This document shows positions 1 through 9,623 of a stretch of 64,000 nt of DNA, piece by piece. Origin of the DNA: Seonamhaeicola sediminis (GTDB lineage Bacteria > Bacteroidota > Bacteroidia > Flavobacteriales > Flavobacteriaceae); assembly GCF_004358095.2 (NCBI RefSeq), contig NZ_SMZJ02000002.1, forward strand, positions 248,001 through 312,000, read 5' to 3'. Numbering within the stretch: position 1 is the stretch's first letter; the number at the start of each line of letters is the position of its first letter. The translations under genes and the position numbers were made by a program. The notes beneath the pieces were generated by a model. It was not told the origin of the DNA and searched no databases. It saw nothing but the letters and a program-made list of their open reading frames with translations.

Positions 1-117
1 TTTTATTAATTATTGTTAATTGATGGTACAAAGATGTGGTTGTTATTAACCCTAAACCATGTAACCATTTCCTTTTTGATTGTCAATTTTTCCCTTATTA
101 TTTTATAACAATATTAT

Positions 118-270
118 TTAGTTAACATGTGGCATTTCTGCATCACAATAGAAATCGTGAATATGCTTCTGCTCACAATGCGTTTTTGGAGAAATAGTAT
201 TTAATCCTTCTTTTCTTTTTCCTCTGAATATTTCAATTAAATTGAAAATAGATATGTGTTTTAAATTCAT
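118..270 (-). CDS. small His/Cys-rich hypothetical protein (50 aa)
   Basis: A 50-codon reading frame begins with ATG and ends in TAA, downstream of and on the same strand as the AraC gene at 362-1204. The N-terminal half is basic and amphipathic. The C-terminal half carries three His and two Cys in a short stretch (around HCEQKHIHDFYCD), with a further His at the tail. That composition would suit metal binding, but this is inference. The start is preceded by an A-rich leader with AAAGAG close to the ATG. A near-match -7 box (CATCTTTG on the minus strand, 297-304) lies 27 bases upstream. I do not recognise the family. Low codon count means it could be chance. Confidence 0.45.
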   Translation of the reverse strand: MNLKHISIFNLIEIFRGKRKEGLNTISPKTHCEQKHIHDFYCDAEMPHVN

Positions 271-361
271 CTCTTTATTGTTTTAATTATACAGTGCAAA
301 GATGAAGTAAAGGCAAGAGCAATAAAATGAAGAGAATGCCCTATATGTTGTCAATATTTCC

Positions 362-1204
362 CTAAACAGATTGTTTCAGCTGTTTTTTAAAATCTGAAGG
401 TGAAAGTTCGGTATATTTTTTAAATAAACGACTTAAATGAGAAGCATCTTCAAAACCTATTTCATAGGCAATTTCCTTGGCGGTTTTATCTGTGTATATT
501 AGTAATCGCTTTGCTTCTAATATTACCCGTTCGTGTATAATTTGAAGCGGACTCGTATTTAGTTTAGCAAACGTATTAGATAAGGTTTTAGGAGATTTAA
601 AGAGTTTTTCAGCGTAAAATGAGACACTGTGCTCAGTTTTAAAGTGTGCTTCTACCAAGAGGTTGAAATCACGTAACAAGTCTATCTTTGTGTTTTTTGA
701 AGATTCTACAAAACCTTCTTTAGCTTTTAACAAACGGGTGCTTATGATGATAAAACGTGCCATAAGCATACGTAACATTTCTGCTTGAATAGTATCTTTT
801 GTTTCTAATTCATCCAAAAACACTTCATTCAAAATATCTAATTTTCGTTGCTCCTTGTTATCTAATTCAATAATAGGTATATGAACATTTCCAAAGAATA
901 ATAACCCTGCGCAACTCACCTCATGGTCATGATCTTTTATGCAATAAAACTCTCTATTGAATTGATAGACTACTAAATCTGTACCCGTAATAAATTGAAA
1001 GTATTGTACCACCGTTAAAGCCAAAATGCTATGGGGCTCTATAGTGTAAGGGATACTATCTACAATGATTTCGGCTTTAGAACTTTTTGTACGAATGAAA
1101 GTGTATAACTCTGGTTGTTTTGAAGTTCTAAAGGAATCTAGTAATTCCTCATTACCAATTTTAAGAACAGCGTTGGTTGAAAACTCTGTGAATGTTTTTT
1201 GCAT
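362..1204 (-). CDS. AraC family transcriptional regulator
   Basis: The 280-residue protein has a C-terminal AraC/XylS DNA-binding domain (about residues 173-276) with two helix-turn-helix units. The second is recognisable by KEIAYEIGFEDASHLSRLFK followed by a P-x-D-F-K ending. The N-terminal 150 residues look like a cupin-type sensing domain and contain a His/Cys patch (IKDHDHEVSCAG). Length is usual for one-component AraC regulators. It stands between a hypothetical exported protein gene upstream and a 50-codon ORF downstream, all on the minus strand, so no clear target operon is indicated. Ligand and regulon are unknown. Confidence 0.85.
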   Translation of the reverse strand: MQKTFTEFSTNAVLKIGNEELLDSFRTSKQPELYTFIRTKSSKAEIIVDSIPYTIEPHSILALTVVQYFQFITGTDLVVYQFNREFYCIKDHDHEVSCAGLLFFGNVHIPIIELDNKEQRKLDILNEVFLDELETKDTIQAEMLRMLMARFIIISTRLLKAKEGFVESSKNTKIDLLRDFNLLVEAHFKTEHSVSFYAEKLFKSPKTLSNTFAKLNTSPLQIIHERVILEAKRLLIYTDKTAKEIAYEIGFEDASHLSRLFKKYTELSPSDFKKQLKQSV

Positions 1205-1281
1205 TTTTCATAAGTCGAAATAAATGCTAGACATTACACAACATACTTTGAAATGAAATAGTTTTAACTTTTTAAATATAT

Positions 1282-2721
1282 TTAAATATTGGTATAGATG
1301 TAGCTGTTAAGGTCTTTATTATAGTACCCAAAAATATAATCATTACCAGTTTTAAAAATAGTTTGTAATGGGGCCGTTTCTAAATTCATCTTATCAACAT
1401 ATTCTTTAATCCGATCAAAGCCATTTAAAGGAATATTTCCTGAAACATGATTAAAACTTTCATCAAACAAACATTCTATTCTAGTAGACTTAGTAGTAAT
1501 ATAAGAATGATATGAAGAGGTAAGTAATTGATGTGCTGCTATTGCCATTAAACCTCCAACTAAGCCTCCTGGATAATAATAACCCATTTGAGCTTGTTGC
1601 TTTGGCTCACTACTTCCTATGCTAATCACATAATTTCCTCCCATTTTATATACATAGGTGCTGATTTTTGAATTAGTTACTTTTCTTATAAATTGAGTTG
1701 TTTTGTCGAGCTCTCGATAATTTTTAAAATCGCCCCCTTCTAATATTATTGGTGTATTCTTAAACCTTATAGAATCCTTTCTACTAAAATTCAGTCTTTT
1801 AATTAATTCTTTAGTGCTTCTGTCGTAAATATCATAAGTCAACCCTTCCTTTGAAATATACATGTTAAAGAAGTAATCTCCATAAATAAAAGAATTAGCT
1901 TTATTCCAAAGGTCTTCCTTCTTATAATTTACATTATCAAATTTTGAATATTCATAACTTCCATCATCTACATTAATATCAATTATATAAGTGCAATGGT
2001 CAAAATAGTTAGATGTAAACGTAATTACATTATTGTTATAATAAAGCTTGTTTTTTGCAGATGCCAGTTCCAATGAACTAGGCTCACCTACTTTAATTGA
2101 GGTAGTCATTGATTCTTGGTTTAACCCACGTATCAAGAAGTTTAAATTAGTCCTAAAACCATTTGGTTTCTCAAATACTTCATCTGATAAATCAATTAAC
2201 TTTAACTCAAATCGATTATCATAAAACAACTCATATAAATTTAATTTAGAGGTTTTATCTATTGAAGTTAATATATATACTCTATTATTATCTTCGAAGG
2301 ACTCAACATAAGTTTCTTTTTTAAAAAATAAACCAATATCTTTAGTAGAATTAAAAGTTGAGTTTTTAAAATCGATAGTTAATGAACTAAATTTTGTGCT
2401 CCCAATATTTTTGAAAAACAATGTGTAAACGCTATTAAAATTGCTACACCCCAAATAATTAACAGAAAATCTGGGCAATTTGTCTACTAATAATTTATTA
2501 ATCAGTTTTTTATCCTTGTCATACAGGTAAGCTCTTATTGTATTTGAATATTTAAAGAAAATAGCAACATTGCCATTTTCTTCATCGACCAAGTTAATTA
2601 CTTCAATGGGTTTTTTAAAATTTTGGAAATCAGTAAAATTAACAGTTAACCATTCTGCTTGAGAAAAAGAAGTTTGAATTACTAAGAATAGAAGTATTAC
2701 TGATAAATATAAGTTTTTCAT
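1282..2721 (-). CDS. exported hypothetical protein, 479 aa
   Basis: The protein starts with a clear signal peptide (MKNLYLSVILLFLVIQTSFSQ, cleavage expected after SFS-Q). The rest is rich in Asn, Tyr and Ser with many short beta-like segments, suggesting a periplasmic or outer-membrane-associated beta protein, perhaps a propeller. A Gly-rich hydrophobic stretch near residue 385 (GGLVGGLMAIAAHQLL) is unusual for a soluble propeller. It follows metG by 9 bases on the same strand, so it is probably co-transcribed, but no functional link is obvious. I do not recognise a named family. Confidence 0.75.
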   Translation of the reverse strand: MKNLYLSVILLFLVIQTSFSQAEWLTVNFTDFQNFKKPIEVINLVDEENGNVAIFFKYSNTIRAYLYDKDKKLINKLLVDKLPRFSVNYLGCSNFNSVYTLFFKNIGSTKFSSLTIDFKNSTFNSTKDIGLFFKKETYVESFEDNNRVYILTSIDKTSKLNLYELFYDNRFELKLIDLSDEVFEKPNGFRTNLNFLIRGLNQESMTTSIKVGEPSSLELASAKNKLYYNNNVITFTSNYFDHCTYIIDINVDDGSYEYSKFDNVNYKKEDLWNKANSFIYGDYFFNMYISKEGLTYDIYDRSTKELIKRLNFSRKDSIRFKNTPIILEGGDFKNYRELDKTTQFIRKVTNSKISTYVYKMGGNYVISIGSSEPKQQAQMGYYYPGGLVGGLMAIAAHQLLTSSYHSYITTKSTRIECLFDESFNHVSGNIPLNGFDRIKEYVDKMNLETAPLQTIFKTGNDYIFGYYNKDLNSYIYTNI

Positions 2722-2730
2722 TCCTAAATA

Positions 2731-4815
2731 TTAACTTATCTTCAATCCATTATTAACAGAAGCATCATCTGGGTTCACAAACACCAGTTTTCCATCAGGC
2801 GTTTCAGTCATTAAAATCATCCCTTGGCTTTCTACGCCACGTAACGCCCTTGGAGCTAAATTTACCAAAACAGTAACACGTTTACCGATAATTTCTTCAG
2901 CAGAAAAACTTTCGGCAATACCAGAAACAATAGTTCTGGTATCTATACCAGTATCGACCTTTAATTTTAAAAGTTTTTTAGTTTTTGGCATTTTTTCGGC
3001 TTCCAAAATAGTTCCAACGCGAATATCCAGCTTAGTAAAATCCTCAAATGTGATAGTTTCTTTTTGTGGCTCAACGCTTTTATTTGCTGCTTCATTGGCT
3101 TTTCTACTAGCTTCTAATTTATCTAATTGGGCTTGTATAGTGGCATCTTCAATTTTAGAAAACAATAGTTCGGCTTTACCTATTTGGTGACCTGCTGGAA
3201 GTAATACTTCCTTTGTTGAGATATCATTCCATATATTCTCGATACGATGCTCCTGTGTGGCATCACTCGAACTGACATTCAGGATACTTTTTAATTTTTC
3301 TGAAGTGAATGGTAAAAACGGTTCACATAAAGTAGCTAAAGCAGAGGCTATTTGCAATGCCACATACATGATGGTTTTGGTGCGTGCAGCGTCTTCTTTA
3401 ATTACTTTCCAAGGCTCTTCATCTGCTAGATATTTGTTACCTAAACGAGCTAAATTCATTAACTCCTGTCCTGCTTCTCTAAATCGGTAGCGCTCAATAG
3501 AACTTGCAATAACATTTGGATAAGCTTTAACAGCAGCCAACGTTTCCTCATCTATTTTTGTAAACTCACTTGGTGTTGGCACTACACCTTGGTAATATTT
3601 ATTAGTTAATACTACCACACGATTAATAAAATTACCAAAAATAGCTACCAACTCATTGTTATTTCTAGCTTGAAAATCTTTCCAAGTAAAATCGTTATCC
3701 TTAGTTTCAGGAGCATTGGCATTTAAGGCATAACGTAATACATCTTGTTGCCCTGGAAAATCTTTTAAGTACTCTGGTAACCAAACTGCCCAATTTTTAG
3801 ACGTTGACAGTTTATTGCCTTCTAAATTTAAAAATTCGTTTGCTGGCACATTTTCTGGTAGTATATAACTGCCCTCTGCCTTTAACATAGATGGAAAAAT
3901 AATACAATGGAATACAATATTATCTTTTCCTATAAAATGCACCAGTTTGGTGTCTTCACTTTTCCAATAAGGTTCCCAATCTTTTCCTTCACGTTCTGCC
4001 CATTCAATAGTTGAAGAAATGTATCCTATAGGGGCGTCAAACCATACATAAAGTACCTTGCCTTCACCTCCTTCAACAGGCACAGGAATTCCCCAATCTA
4101 AATCTCGGGTTACTGCACGTGGACGTAGTCCGTCGTCTATCCATGATTTTACTTGTCCGTATACATTAGGTTTCCAATCTTTTTTATGACCTTCTAAAAT
4201 CCACTCTTTTAAAAAATCTTCATGTTTATCTAATGGTAAAAACCAGTGTTTTGTTTGTTTTAGAGTAGGCGTATTTCCAGTAATTGCCGATTTAGGATTA
4301 ATTAAATCGGTTGCATTATGGCTGGTCCCACAGTTTTCACACTGGTCACCGTAACTTTCCTCGTTGCCACACTTTGGGCATGTACCTATTACAAACCTAT
4401 CTGCTAAAAACTGTTTAGCTTCTTCATCGTATAACTGCTCTGTAGTTTCTTCTATAAACTCTCCTTTATCATACAAAGTTTTGAAAAATTCTGAAGCTGT
4501 TTTATGATGAATGGGTGCCGAAGTGCGGGAATAGTTATCATAGGTAATTCCAAATTCCTCAAATGATTTTTTTATGATGGCGTGGTACTTATCAACAATA
4601 TCTTGAGGTGAAACACCTTCATTTTTCGCTTTAATAGTAATAGGCACACCATGTTCATCGCTACCTCCAATAAAGGCAACATCATTACCCGTTAAACGCA
4701 AATAACGCACATAAATATCTGCAGGCACATAAACCCCCGCCAAATGCCCAATATGAATAGGTCCGTTAGTGTAAGGCAATGCCGTGGTAACTGTATATCG
4801 TTTTGGTTTGTTCAT
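2731..4815 (-). CDS. metG: methionyl-tRNA synthetase
   Basis: Charges tRNA-Met with methionine in the cytosol. The class I HIGH motif is at residues 21-24. A zinc knuckle with CPKC and CENC pairs lies around residues 145-165. The KMSKS-type loop reads KLSTSKN near residue 335. The C-terminal 100 residues form the EMAPII-like tRNA-binding domain ([15 protein letters not shown]), as in the long dimeric MetRS forms. At 694 residues the protein is full length. A -7 promoter box lies 30 bases upstream of the ATG. The LD-carboxypeptidase gene is divergent. Confidence 0.97.
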   Translation of the reverse strand: MNKPKRYTVTTALPYTNGPIHIGHLAGVYVPADIYVRYLRLTGNDVAFIGGSDEHGVPITIKAKNEGVSPQDIVDKYHAIIKKSFEEFGITYDNYSRTSAPIHHKTASEFFKTLYDKGEFIEETTEQLYDEEAKQFLADRFVIGTCPKCGNEESYGDQCENCGTSHNATDLINPKSAITGNTPTLKQTKHWFLPLDKHEDFLKEWILEGHKKDWKPNVYGQVKSWIDDGLRPRAVTRDLDWGIPVPVEGGEGKVLYVWFDAPIGYISSTIEWAEREGKDWEPYWKSEDTKLVHFIGKDNIVFHCIIFPSMLKAEGSYILPENVPANEFLNLEGNKLSTSKNWAVWLPEYLKDFPGQQDVLRYALNANAPETKDNDFTWKDFQARNNNELVAIFGNFINRVVVLTNKYYQGVVPTPSEFTKIDEETLAAVKAYPNVIASSIERYRFREAGQELMNLARLGNKYLADEEPWKVIKEDAARTKTIMYVALQIASALATLCEPFLPFTSEKLKSILNVSSSDATQEHRIENIWNDISTKEVLLPAGHQIGKAELLFSKIEDATIQAQLDKLEASRKANEAANKSVEPQKETITFEDFTKLDIRVGTILEAEKMPKTKKLLKLKVDTGIDTRTIVSGIAESFSAEEIIGKRVTVLVNLAPRALRGVESQGMILMTETPDGKLVFVNPDDASVNNGLKIS

Positions 4816-4844
4816 AATTTAAGAAGATGTCTTCATCTAAGGCG

Positions 4845-4852
4845 CAAAAGTA
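4845..4852 (-). promoter_or_regulatory. metG promoter -7 box
   Basis: Minus-strand TACTTTTG matches the Bacteroidota primary-sigma -7 consensus TAnnTTTG and lies 29 bases before the metG start. No TTG -33 box is evident at the usual spacing. Confidence 0.5.
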
Positions 4853-4895
4853 CACAATTTGAAGGCTATTTAGAAAAAAAATGTACATTTACAAT

Positions 4896-5918
4896 ATGTC
4901 GAGAAACCTACTCATTTTATGTTTGTTTTGTACTTCAATTCTACTTGGTAAAAACTTAGTAATAGCACAAAATACAGCATTAATAAAACTTGAAAAAAGT
5001 ATGAAGCAACCTCCATTTTTAAAACCCGGTGATACGGTGGCTATTGTAGCACCCGCTGGAATTTTGAAGAATAAAACACATATAATTAATCAGTCTCAAA
5101 AACTGTTAGAAGGGTGGGGACTAAATGTGGTTGTAGGTAAACATGTTTTTAATCAAAATAATCATTTTTCGGGAACAGATGATGAACGATATGAGGATTT
5201 TCAAAAAGCTTTGAATAATCCAAAAATAAAGGCCATTTGGTGCGCCCGTGGTGGATACGGTAGTGTTAGAATTTTAGATAAACTAGATTGGTCTAGTTTT
5301 GTACAAAACCCCAAATGGATTATAGGCTATTCTGATATTACTGCCTTTCATAATCACACACATAATTTAGGGTTTGAAAGCATTCATGCTATGATGTGTA
5401 CAAGCTTACAGGACGCTCCTAATACTATAAAAAAAACCATAGAATCTTTTAAGGCTGCTCTTTTTGGAACACCACTAAATTTTACTCTTGATGGTTCGGT
5501 TTACAATAAAGAAGGAAGTGTATTAGCTCCCATAGTTGGAGGCAACTTAACTATCTTGCAAACTATGTTAGGTTCTAAAACCAGTATTGATACTTCTGGA
5601 AAAATCTTATTCATTGAAGAAATTGGCGAATATAAATACCATATTGATCGCATGTTGCAAAGTTTAAAACGTGCTGGTTATTTTGATAACTGTAAAGGGG
5701 TTATTGTGGGCAATATGAGCAAACTAAAATCTAACACAACCAAATGGGGAAGTTCTATAGAACAGCTTGTTTTAGATGCCCTTTCAGACTACAATTTTCC
5801 TATAGCATTTAACATGCCTGCTGGCCATGAGAAAGACAATAGAGCCTTGATATTTGGCAAAACTGTTGAGTTAATCGTTAAAAAAGAACGATCAACTATT
5901 ATTTTCAAGGATTTGTAG
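4896..5918 (+). CDS. LD-carboxypeptidase, S66 family, exported
   Basis: Muramoyltetrapeptide LD-carboxypeptidases remove the terminal D-Ala from peptidoglycan tetrapeptides. The Ser-Glu-His triad is visible: Ser in GYSDIT (about residue 147), Glu in FIEEIGEYKYH (about 241) and His in MPAGHEKDN (about 310). The domain proper begins at PPFLKPGDTVAIVAPAG. It is preceded by a hydrophobic leader ending in VIAQN, which predicts export, whereas E. coli LdcA is cytosolic. An earlier ATG at 4881 is possible. I prefer 4896 because a TACATTTA box at 4884-4891 looks like the -7 element. It is divergent from metG. Confidence 0.88.
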   Translation: MSRNLLILCLFCTSILLGKNLVIAQNTALIKLEKSMKQPPFLKPGDTVAIVAPAGILKNKTHIINQSQKLLEGWGLNVVVGKHVFNQNNHFSGTDDERYEDFQKALNNPKIKAIWCARGGYGSVRILDKLDWSSFVQNPKWIIGYSDITAFHNHTHNLGFESIHAMMCTSLQDAPNTIKKTIESFKAALFGTPLNFTLDGSVYNKEGSVLAPIVGGNLTILQTMLGSKTSIDTSGKILFIEEIGEYKYHIDRMLQSLKRAGYFDNCKGVIVGNMSKLKSNTTKWGSSIEQLVLDALSDYNFPIAFNMPAGHEKDNRALIFGKTVELIVKKERSTIIFKDL

Positions 5919-5927
5919 GCTATATCA

Positions 5928-5935
5928 TAGATTTG
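5928..5935 (+). promoter_or_regulatory. -7 box for the small exported protein gene
   Basis: TAGATTTG matches TAnnTTTG and sits 23 bases before the ATG at 5958. This suggests the small gene is transcribed on its own, besides any read-through from the carboxypeptidase gene. Confidence 0.4.
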
Positions 5936-5957
5936 TTAATAATTTAAAACCATTTCT

Positions 5958-6212
5958 ATGATGAAAAAATTACATGTATTATTAGTAGTTGTTATGCTAT
6001 CTTTTTCTATCGGTGCAAATGCCGATACTATTAAGAATTCTGATTTAAACTTAAATAATCCTGATGTACGCAAGTGCTTGTTAGATGCTACTAAAGTTTC
6101 TGGATGGGAATTAGCATCTGTTTATTTAAATGATGACAACAAAATAGTGATGATTTTTGATAAAGGAGATGACACTAGAATCTACACAAGTAAAGAAGTG
6201 TTTTCAAACTAG
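5958..6212 (+). CDS. small exported hypothetical protein, 84 aa
   Basis: A typical signal peptide is present (MMKKLHVLLVVVMLSFSIGANA, start possible at either of two adjacent ATGs). It is followed by about 62 mature residues with a single Cys, two short strands and a charged C-terminus. It resembles many small periplasmic proteins of Flavobacteriaceae, but I cannot name a family. It has its own promoter-like box and a strong terminator, so it is a likely monocistronic unit. Confidence 0.65.
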   Translation: MMKKLHVLLVVVMLSFSIGANADTIKNSDLNLNNPDVRKCLLDATKVSGWELASVYLNDDNKIVMIFDKGDDTRIYTSKEVFSN

Positions 6213-6238
6213 GAAATTCATCATTTTAAAAATTAACG

Positions 6239-6272
6239 GCCAACTATTTTCTTCTAAGTAGTTGGCTTTTTT
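6239..6272 (+). terminator. Rho-independent terminator
   Basis: An 8-bp stem GCCAACTA/TAGTTGGC with a 12-base loop is followed by a run of six T, just downstream of the 84-residue gene. Confidence 0.8.
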
Positions 6273-6324
6273 ATTTCTGCCGTTATTCTATAACATAGAG
6301 AAACGCTAGAGTATTGCAAAATAT

Positions 6325-7092
6325 CTAATTAAACTTCAACTCCTTTTGCAAATGCTCATAAGCCTCTTGTACCTGCCTAAACTTTTCTTCAGCACCTTTT
6401 TGATGTTCTTCCCCTAAGTGAATCACCCTATCTGGATGGTATTTTTTTGCCATTTTACGATAAGCACTCTTAATTTCATCAACAGAAGCCGTTTTTTCAA
6501 TCTCTAAAACGGTATAAGCATTGTCTATGTTATTGTAGAACATAGCTTTAATGCTCTCATAGTCACGTGCATTAATACCTAAATATCCAGCCATAATCTG
6601 TATTTCTCGCTCTTCGTCTTGCGTAACAACCCCATCTGCTTTAGCAATTCCAAATAAAAAGTGAATGAGTTGTAATCGTGATGGGTGATCCATCATTTGT
6701 TTAATCTGTAAACACACTTGACGTTTTGAAACTTTTTGCTTACTAATACCTTTAAATAACTGAAACGCATGATTAGCACGCTCTTTCCCATACATATTGG
6801 CAAACTGTTGCCTCACATAATCTAGCTCACGTTGATCTTGTTTTCCATCGGCTTTTATAACTATGGATGCCAATACCAATAAGCTTACCTCAAAATCACC
6901 AGATTGTGTCTGTGGTTGTTGTGTTCTACTATAAGTGGTTCTTCTTGTTCGTTTGCCTTCACCCAAGAACTTATCACCATTACCGTTAGACATGGCATCA
7001 ATTATACTCCCTAAGGCAACCCCAATGATAGCGCCAATAGGACCTCCAAAAGACCACCCTAATGCACCACCAATCCATTTTGAAAAATTCAT
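6325..7092 (-). CDS. TerB/J-domain (DjlA-like) membrane-anchored co-chaperone
   Basis: Layout follows DjlA: an N-terminal Gly-rich hydrophobic segment (residues 5-32, [20 protein letters not shown]), a TerB-like helical domain (about 65-180), and a C-terminal J domain with the HPD motif ([10 protein letters not shown]) that would stimulate DnaK ATPase. Length, 255 residues, is normal. A -7 box lies at 7118-7125. It is divergent from the bacilliredoxin gene. The client or partner is unknown. Confidence 0.88.
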   Translation of the reverse strand: MNFSKWIGGALGWSFGGPIGAIIGVALGSIIDAMSNGNGDKFLGEGKRTRRTTYSRTQQPQTQSGDFEVSLLVLASIVIKADGKQDQRELDYVRQQFANMYGKERANHAFQLFKGISKQKVSKRQVCLQIKQMMDHPSRLQLIHFLFGIAKADGVVTQDEEREIQIMAGYLGINARDYESIKAMFYNNIDNAYTVLEIEKTASVDEIKSAYRKMAKKYHPDRVIHLGEEHQKGAEEKFRQVQEAYEHLQKELKFN

Positions 7093-7117
7093 GTAAGTAA
7101 TAGATTTTAATTATGAC

Positions 7118-7125
7118 CAAATATA
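7118..7125 (-). promoter_or_regulatory. -7 box for the TerB/J-domain gene
   Basis: Minus-strand TATATTTG, an exact TAnnTTTG match, 26 bases before the ATG at 7092. Confidence 0.5.
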
Positions 7126-7168
7126 ATATTAGTTAGTTGATTACATTACCATTTTGTTACACAATTAA

Positions 7169-7176
7169 TATCTTTG
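7169..7176 (+). promoter_or_regulatory. -7 box for the bacilliredoxin gene
   Basis: TATCTTTG, an exact TAnnTTTG match, 38 bases before the ATG at 7214, followed by an A/T-rich leader. Confidence 0.5.
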
Positions 7177-7213
7177 TATCTCTAAAAATTGTTAATTATT
7201 AAAATTTAAAAAT

Positions 7214-7624
7214 ATGTATCCAGCAGAATTAGTAAAGCCAATGCGTGAAGATTTAACAAGCGTTGGTTTTGAAGAATTACAAACTCCCGAAGCGGTAGAT
7301 ACTGCTTTAGCAAAAGAAGGCACTACTCTTGTAGTAGTGAACTCTGTATGTGGTTGTGCTGCTGCCAATGCACGCCCCGGAGCCAAAATGAGTTTACAAA
7401 ACGAAAAAAGACCAGATAACGTAGTAACGGTTTTTGCTGGGGTTGATAAAGAAGCTGTAGCAAAAGCACGGGAATATATGATTCCGTTTCCTCCTAGTTC
7501 ACCAAGTATGGCTTTATTTAAAAATGGAGAGTTAGTGCATATGCTAGAACGTCATCATATTGAAGGTCGTCCAGCAGAGCTTATTGCTGAAAATTTAGTT
7601 GATGCTTATAATGAGTACTGTTAA
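7214..7624 (+). CDS. BrxA/BrxB family bacilliredoxin
   Basis: Thioredoxin-fold disulfide reductase of the YphP/YqiW family. The defining CGC motif is at residues 46-48 in VVNSVCGCAAANARPG. The conserved PFPPSSPSMALFKNGE segment follows, and the length of 136 residues matches the family. In Bacillus these proteins remove bacillithiol mixed disulfides; which thiol is used here is unknown. It is monocistronic, with its own promoter and terminator. Confidence 0.93.
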   Translation: MYPAELVKPMREDLTSVGFEELQTPEAVDTALAKEGTTLVVVNSVCGCAAANARPGAKMSLQNEKRPDNVVTVFAGVDKEAVAKAREYMIPFPPSSPSMALFKNGELVHMLERHHIEGRPAELIAENLVDAYNEYC

Positions 7625-7656
7625 AACCTGTAACTAAAAAATTCAATACCAATATA

Positions 7657-7682
7657 ACCACGATTTATTCGTGGTTTTTTTA
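7657..7682 (+). terminator. Rho-independent terminator after the bacilliredoxin gene
   Basis: Stem ACCACGA/TCGTGGT with a five-base loop and a run of about seven T. Confidence 0.85.
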
Positions 7683-7734
7683 TGTCTTTACGCAACCTTA
7701 TTTTACACTTCTCATCTTGAAAAAAACAATTGAC

Positions 7735-8133
7735 ATGAAACCTACTCAAAAATTACTGGCATTAACTCTTATTTTGTGCCTTTTATTTATAGCTTGTTTA
7801 CCAGATGATGGTGATGTATCAAACTACGATAAGGATATTGAAAGGCTTATTTCTTTAAAAACAGAAATTGAAGCACTTGCTGCCACATCAGTTTGTAATG
7901 ATGACTCTGATTGTAAGTATATTGCATTTGGAAGCAAACCTTGTGGTGGGCCATGGACCTATTTGGTATATTCAACCTCGATTGATACGGTTGAACTAGA
8001 AACACAGGTACAGCAATACAATCAATTAGAGAGCATTTTTAACGCGCAATATGGTATTGCTTCAGATTGCGCTATTACTCAAGAACCTTTGGAAGTAATT
8101 TGTGAAAGTAATAAGTGTGTAGCTGTGTACTAA
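7735..8133 (+). CDS. hypothetical lipoprotein, Cys-rich
   Basis: A signal sequence ends in a lipobox-like LLFIAC at about residue 21 from the ATG, so membrane lipidation is likely. The mature part carries six or more Cys (CNDDSDC, KPCGGP, DCAI, CESNKC), suggesting disulfide bonds in the periplasm. The frame is also open from a TTG at 7717, but the ATG at 7735 gives a normal signal peptide. No named family is recognised. It lies upstream of the acyltransferase gene by about 70 bases. Confidence 0.7.
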   Translation: MKPTQKLLALTLILCLLFIACLPDDGDVSNYDKDIERLISLKTEIEALAATSVCNDDSDCKYIAFGSKPCGGPWTYLVYSTSIDTVELETQVQQYNQLESIFNAQYGIASDCAITQEPLEVICESNKCVAVY

Positions 8134-8202
8134 TTATTTAGCATATATGCTTCTCTGGTACAAAAAAATAAATTTTTTCATTTCAGTTTTATCCATTTTT
8201 AA

Positions 8203-8967
8203 ATGGGAAAATTTCATGTACTTTTGGGCATGGTGAAAATTTTATCGTATCCCTTAACCGTAATTTATTATTTGCTTTTTTTAATAACCCTTGTAATTTT
8301 CCATCTGTTACAGTGGCTATGCTTCAATGTTTTTGGGTACCAAGCGCATAAAAAATGTGTAGATATCCTTCAGTTTTTCTTATTAAAATGTACTCATGTT
8401 TTAGGAACACGTTTTACTTTTGATAACCCGCACACTATTAGCACTAACCAGCCCTTAATAATAGTAGCCAATCACCAAAGTATGTATGATATATCGCCCA
8501 TTATGTGGTACATGCGTAAACATCACACAAAATTTATCAGTAAAATTGAACTTGGCAAGGGCATCCCGAGTGTATCATACAACTTACGCCATGGTGGTTC
8601 GGTTTTAATTGATAGGAAAAACCCAAGACAGTCCTTACCTGCTATTATGAAATTTGGTGAATATATTGAAGCTAATAATCGTGCTGCTGTTATTTTCCCT
8701 GAAGGTACCAGAAGTAAAAATGGAGAGCCAAAACCGTTTCAAACAAAAGGTTTAGAGATATTATTGAAAAAAGTCCCCTCTGCTTTGGTAGTACCCATTA
8801 CGGTTAATGATTCCTGGAAAATGTTAAGGTATGGTAAATTTCCAATGGGTTTGGGCACACACATTAAATTTAAAGTACATAAACCACTAAAAATTGCTGA
8901 TTACAAAGACAAAACAGAACTAATAAATATTGTTGAGAATACTATTAAATTGTTCATTCAACCTTAA
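8203..8967 (+). CDS. lysophospholipid (1-acylglycerol-3-phosphate) acyltransferase, PlsC family
   Basis: Membrane-bound acyltransferase for phospholipid synthesis. The catalytic HX4D motif is NHQSMYD (about residue 90) and the substrate-binding motif is FPEGTRS (about residue 165). An N-terminal hydrophobic region (residues 10-50) anchors it in the inner membrane. Length, 254 residues, is typical. The HD hydrolase gene starts five bases after the stop, so the two are co-transcribed. A second PlsC-type gene is at 53769. Confidence 0.92.
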   Translation: MGKFHVLLGMVKILSYPLTVIYYLLFLITLVIFHLLQWLCFNVFGYQAHKKCVDILQFFLLKCTHVLGTRFTFDNPHTISTNQPLIIVANHQSMYDISPIMWYMRKHHTKFISKIELGKGIPSVSYNLRHGGSVLIDRKNPRQSLPAIMKFGEYIEANNRAAVIFPEGTRSKNGEPKPFQTKGLEILLKKVPSALVVPITVNDSWKMLRYGKFPMGLGTHIKFKVHKPLKIADYKDKTELINIVENTIKLFIQP

Positions 8968-8972
8968 ATCCG

Positions 8973-9620
8973 GTGAAAGATATTATTGAGAAAACTAAAG
9001 CGTTTGTAAAAACAACTCTTTCTGAAGCAGAAGGTGGTCATGACTGGTTCCATACGCTAAGAGTCTACAACAACGCTTTATTAATTGCAAAAAACGAACC
9101 TGTTGATTTATTTGTTGTCTCGCTAGGGGCGTTATTGCACGATATTGCAGATAGTAAATTTCATGATGGCGATGAAACCGTTGGTCCAAGAATAGCTAGA
9201 GAATTTCTTTTTAAATTGAATGTAGATTCGGTTGTGATTGAGCATGTTTTAAAAATTATTGAAAACGTCTCGTTTAAAGGCGGTAATGAAAAACAAGACT
9301 TTAAGTCGCATGAATTGGATGTTATTCAAGACGCAGATAGGTTAGATGCCATTGGAGCTATTGGTATTGCAAGATGTTTTAATTACGGCGGTTTTAAAAA
9401 TAGGGCGCTTTACAATCCTGAAATTAAGCCTAAGCTTAATATGAGCAAAGAAGCATATAAAGCTTCAACAGCACCCACTATTAATCATTTTTACGAAAAA
9501 CTTCTATTGCTAAAAGATAGAATGAATACAAAAACTGGAAAAAGAATTGCTGAAAATAGACACAACTTTATGCAGCTATACCTAAAAAAATTCTATAGTG
9601 AGTGGGAGGGTGAAAGTTAA
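8973..9620 (+). CDS. HD domain phosphohydrolase
   Basis: Metal-dependent phosphohydrolase of the YedJ-like HD family. The metal ligands can be followed: H27 in HDWFHTLRV, H56-D57 in ALLHDIAD, and a late Asp in QDADRLDAIGAIG (about residue 119). The start is GTG, five bases after the acyltransferase stop, implying translational coupling. Substrate unknown. It is convergent with the 990-residue protein gene, with only three bases between the stops. Confidence 0.88.
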   Translation: MKDIIEKTKAFVKTTLSEAEGGHDWFHTLRVYNNALLIAKNEPVDLFVVSLGALLHDIADSKFHDGDETVGPRIAREFLFKLNVDSVVIEHVLKIIENVSFKGGNEKQDFKSHELDVIQDADRLDAIGAIGIARCFNYGGFKNRALYNPEIKPKLNMSKEAYKASTAPTINHFYEKLLLLKDRMNTKTGKRIAENRHNFMQLYLKKFYSEWEGES

Positions 9621-9623
9621 TAA

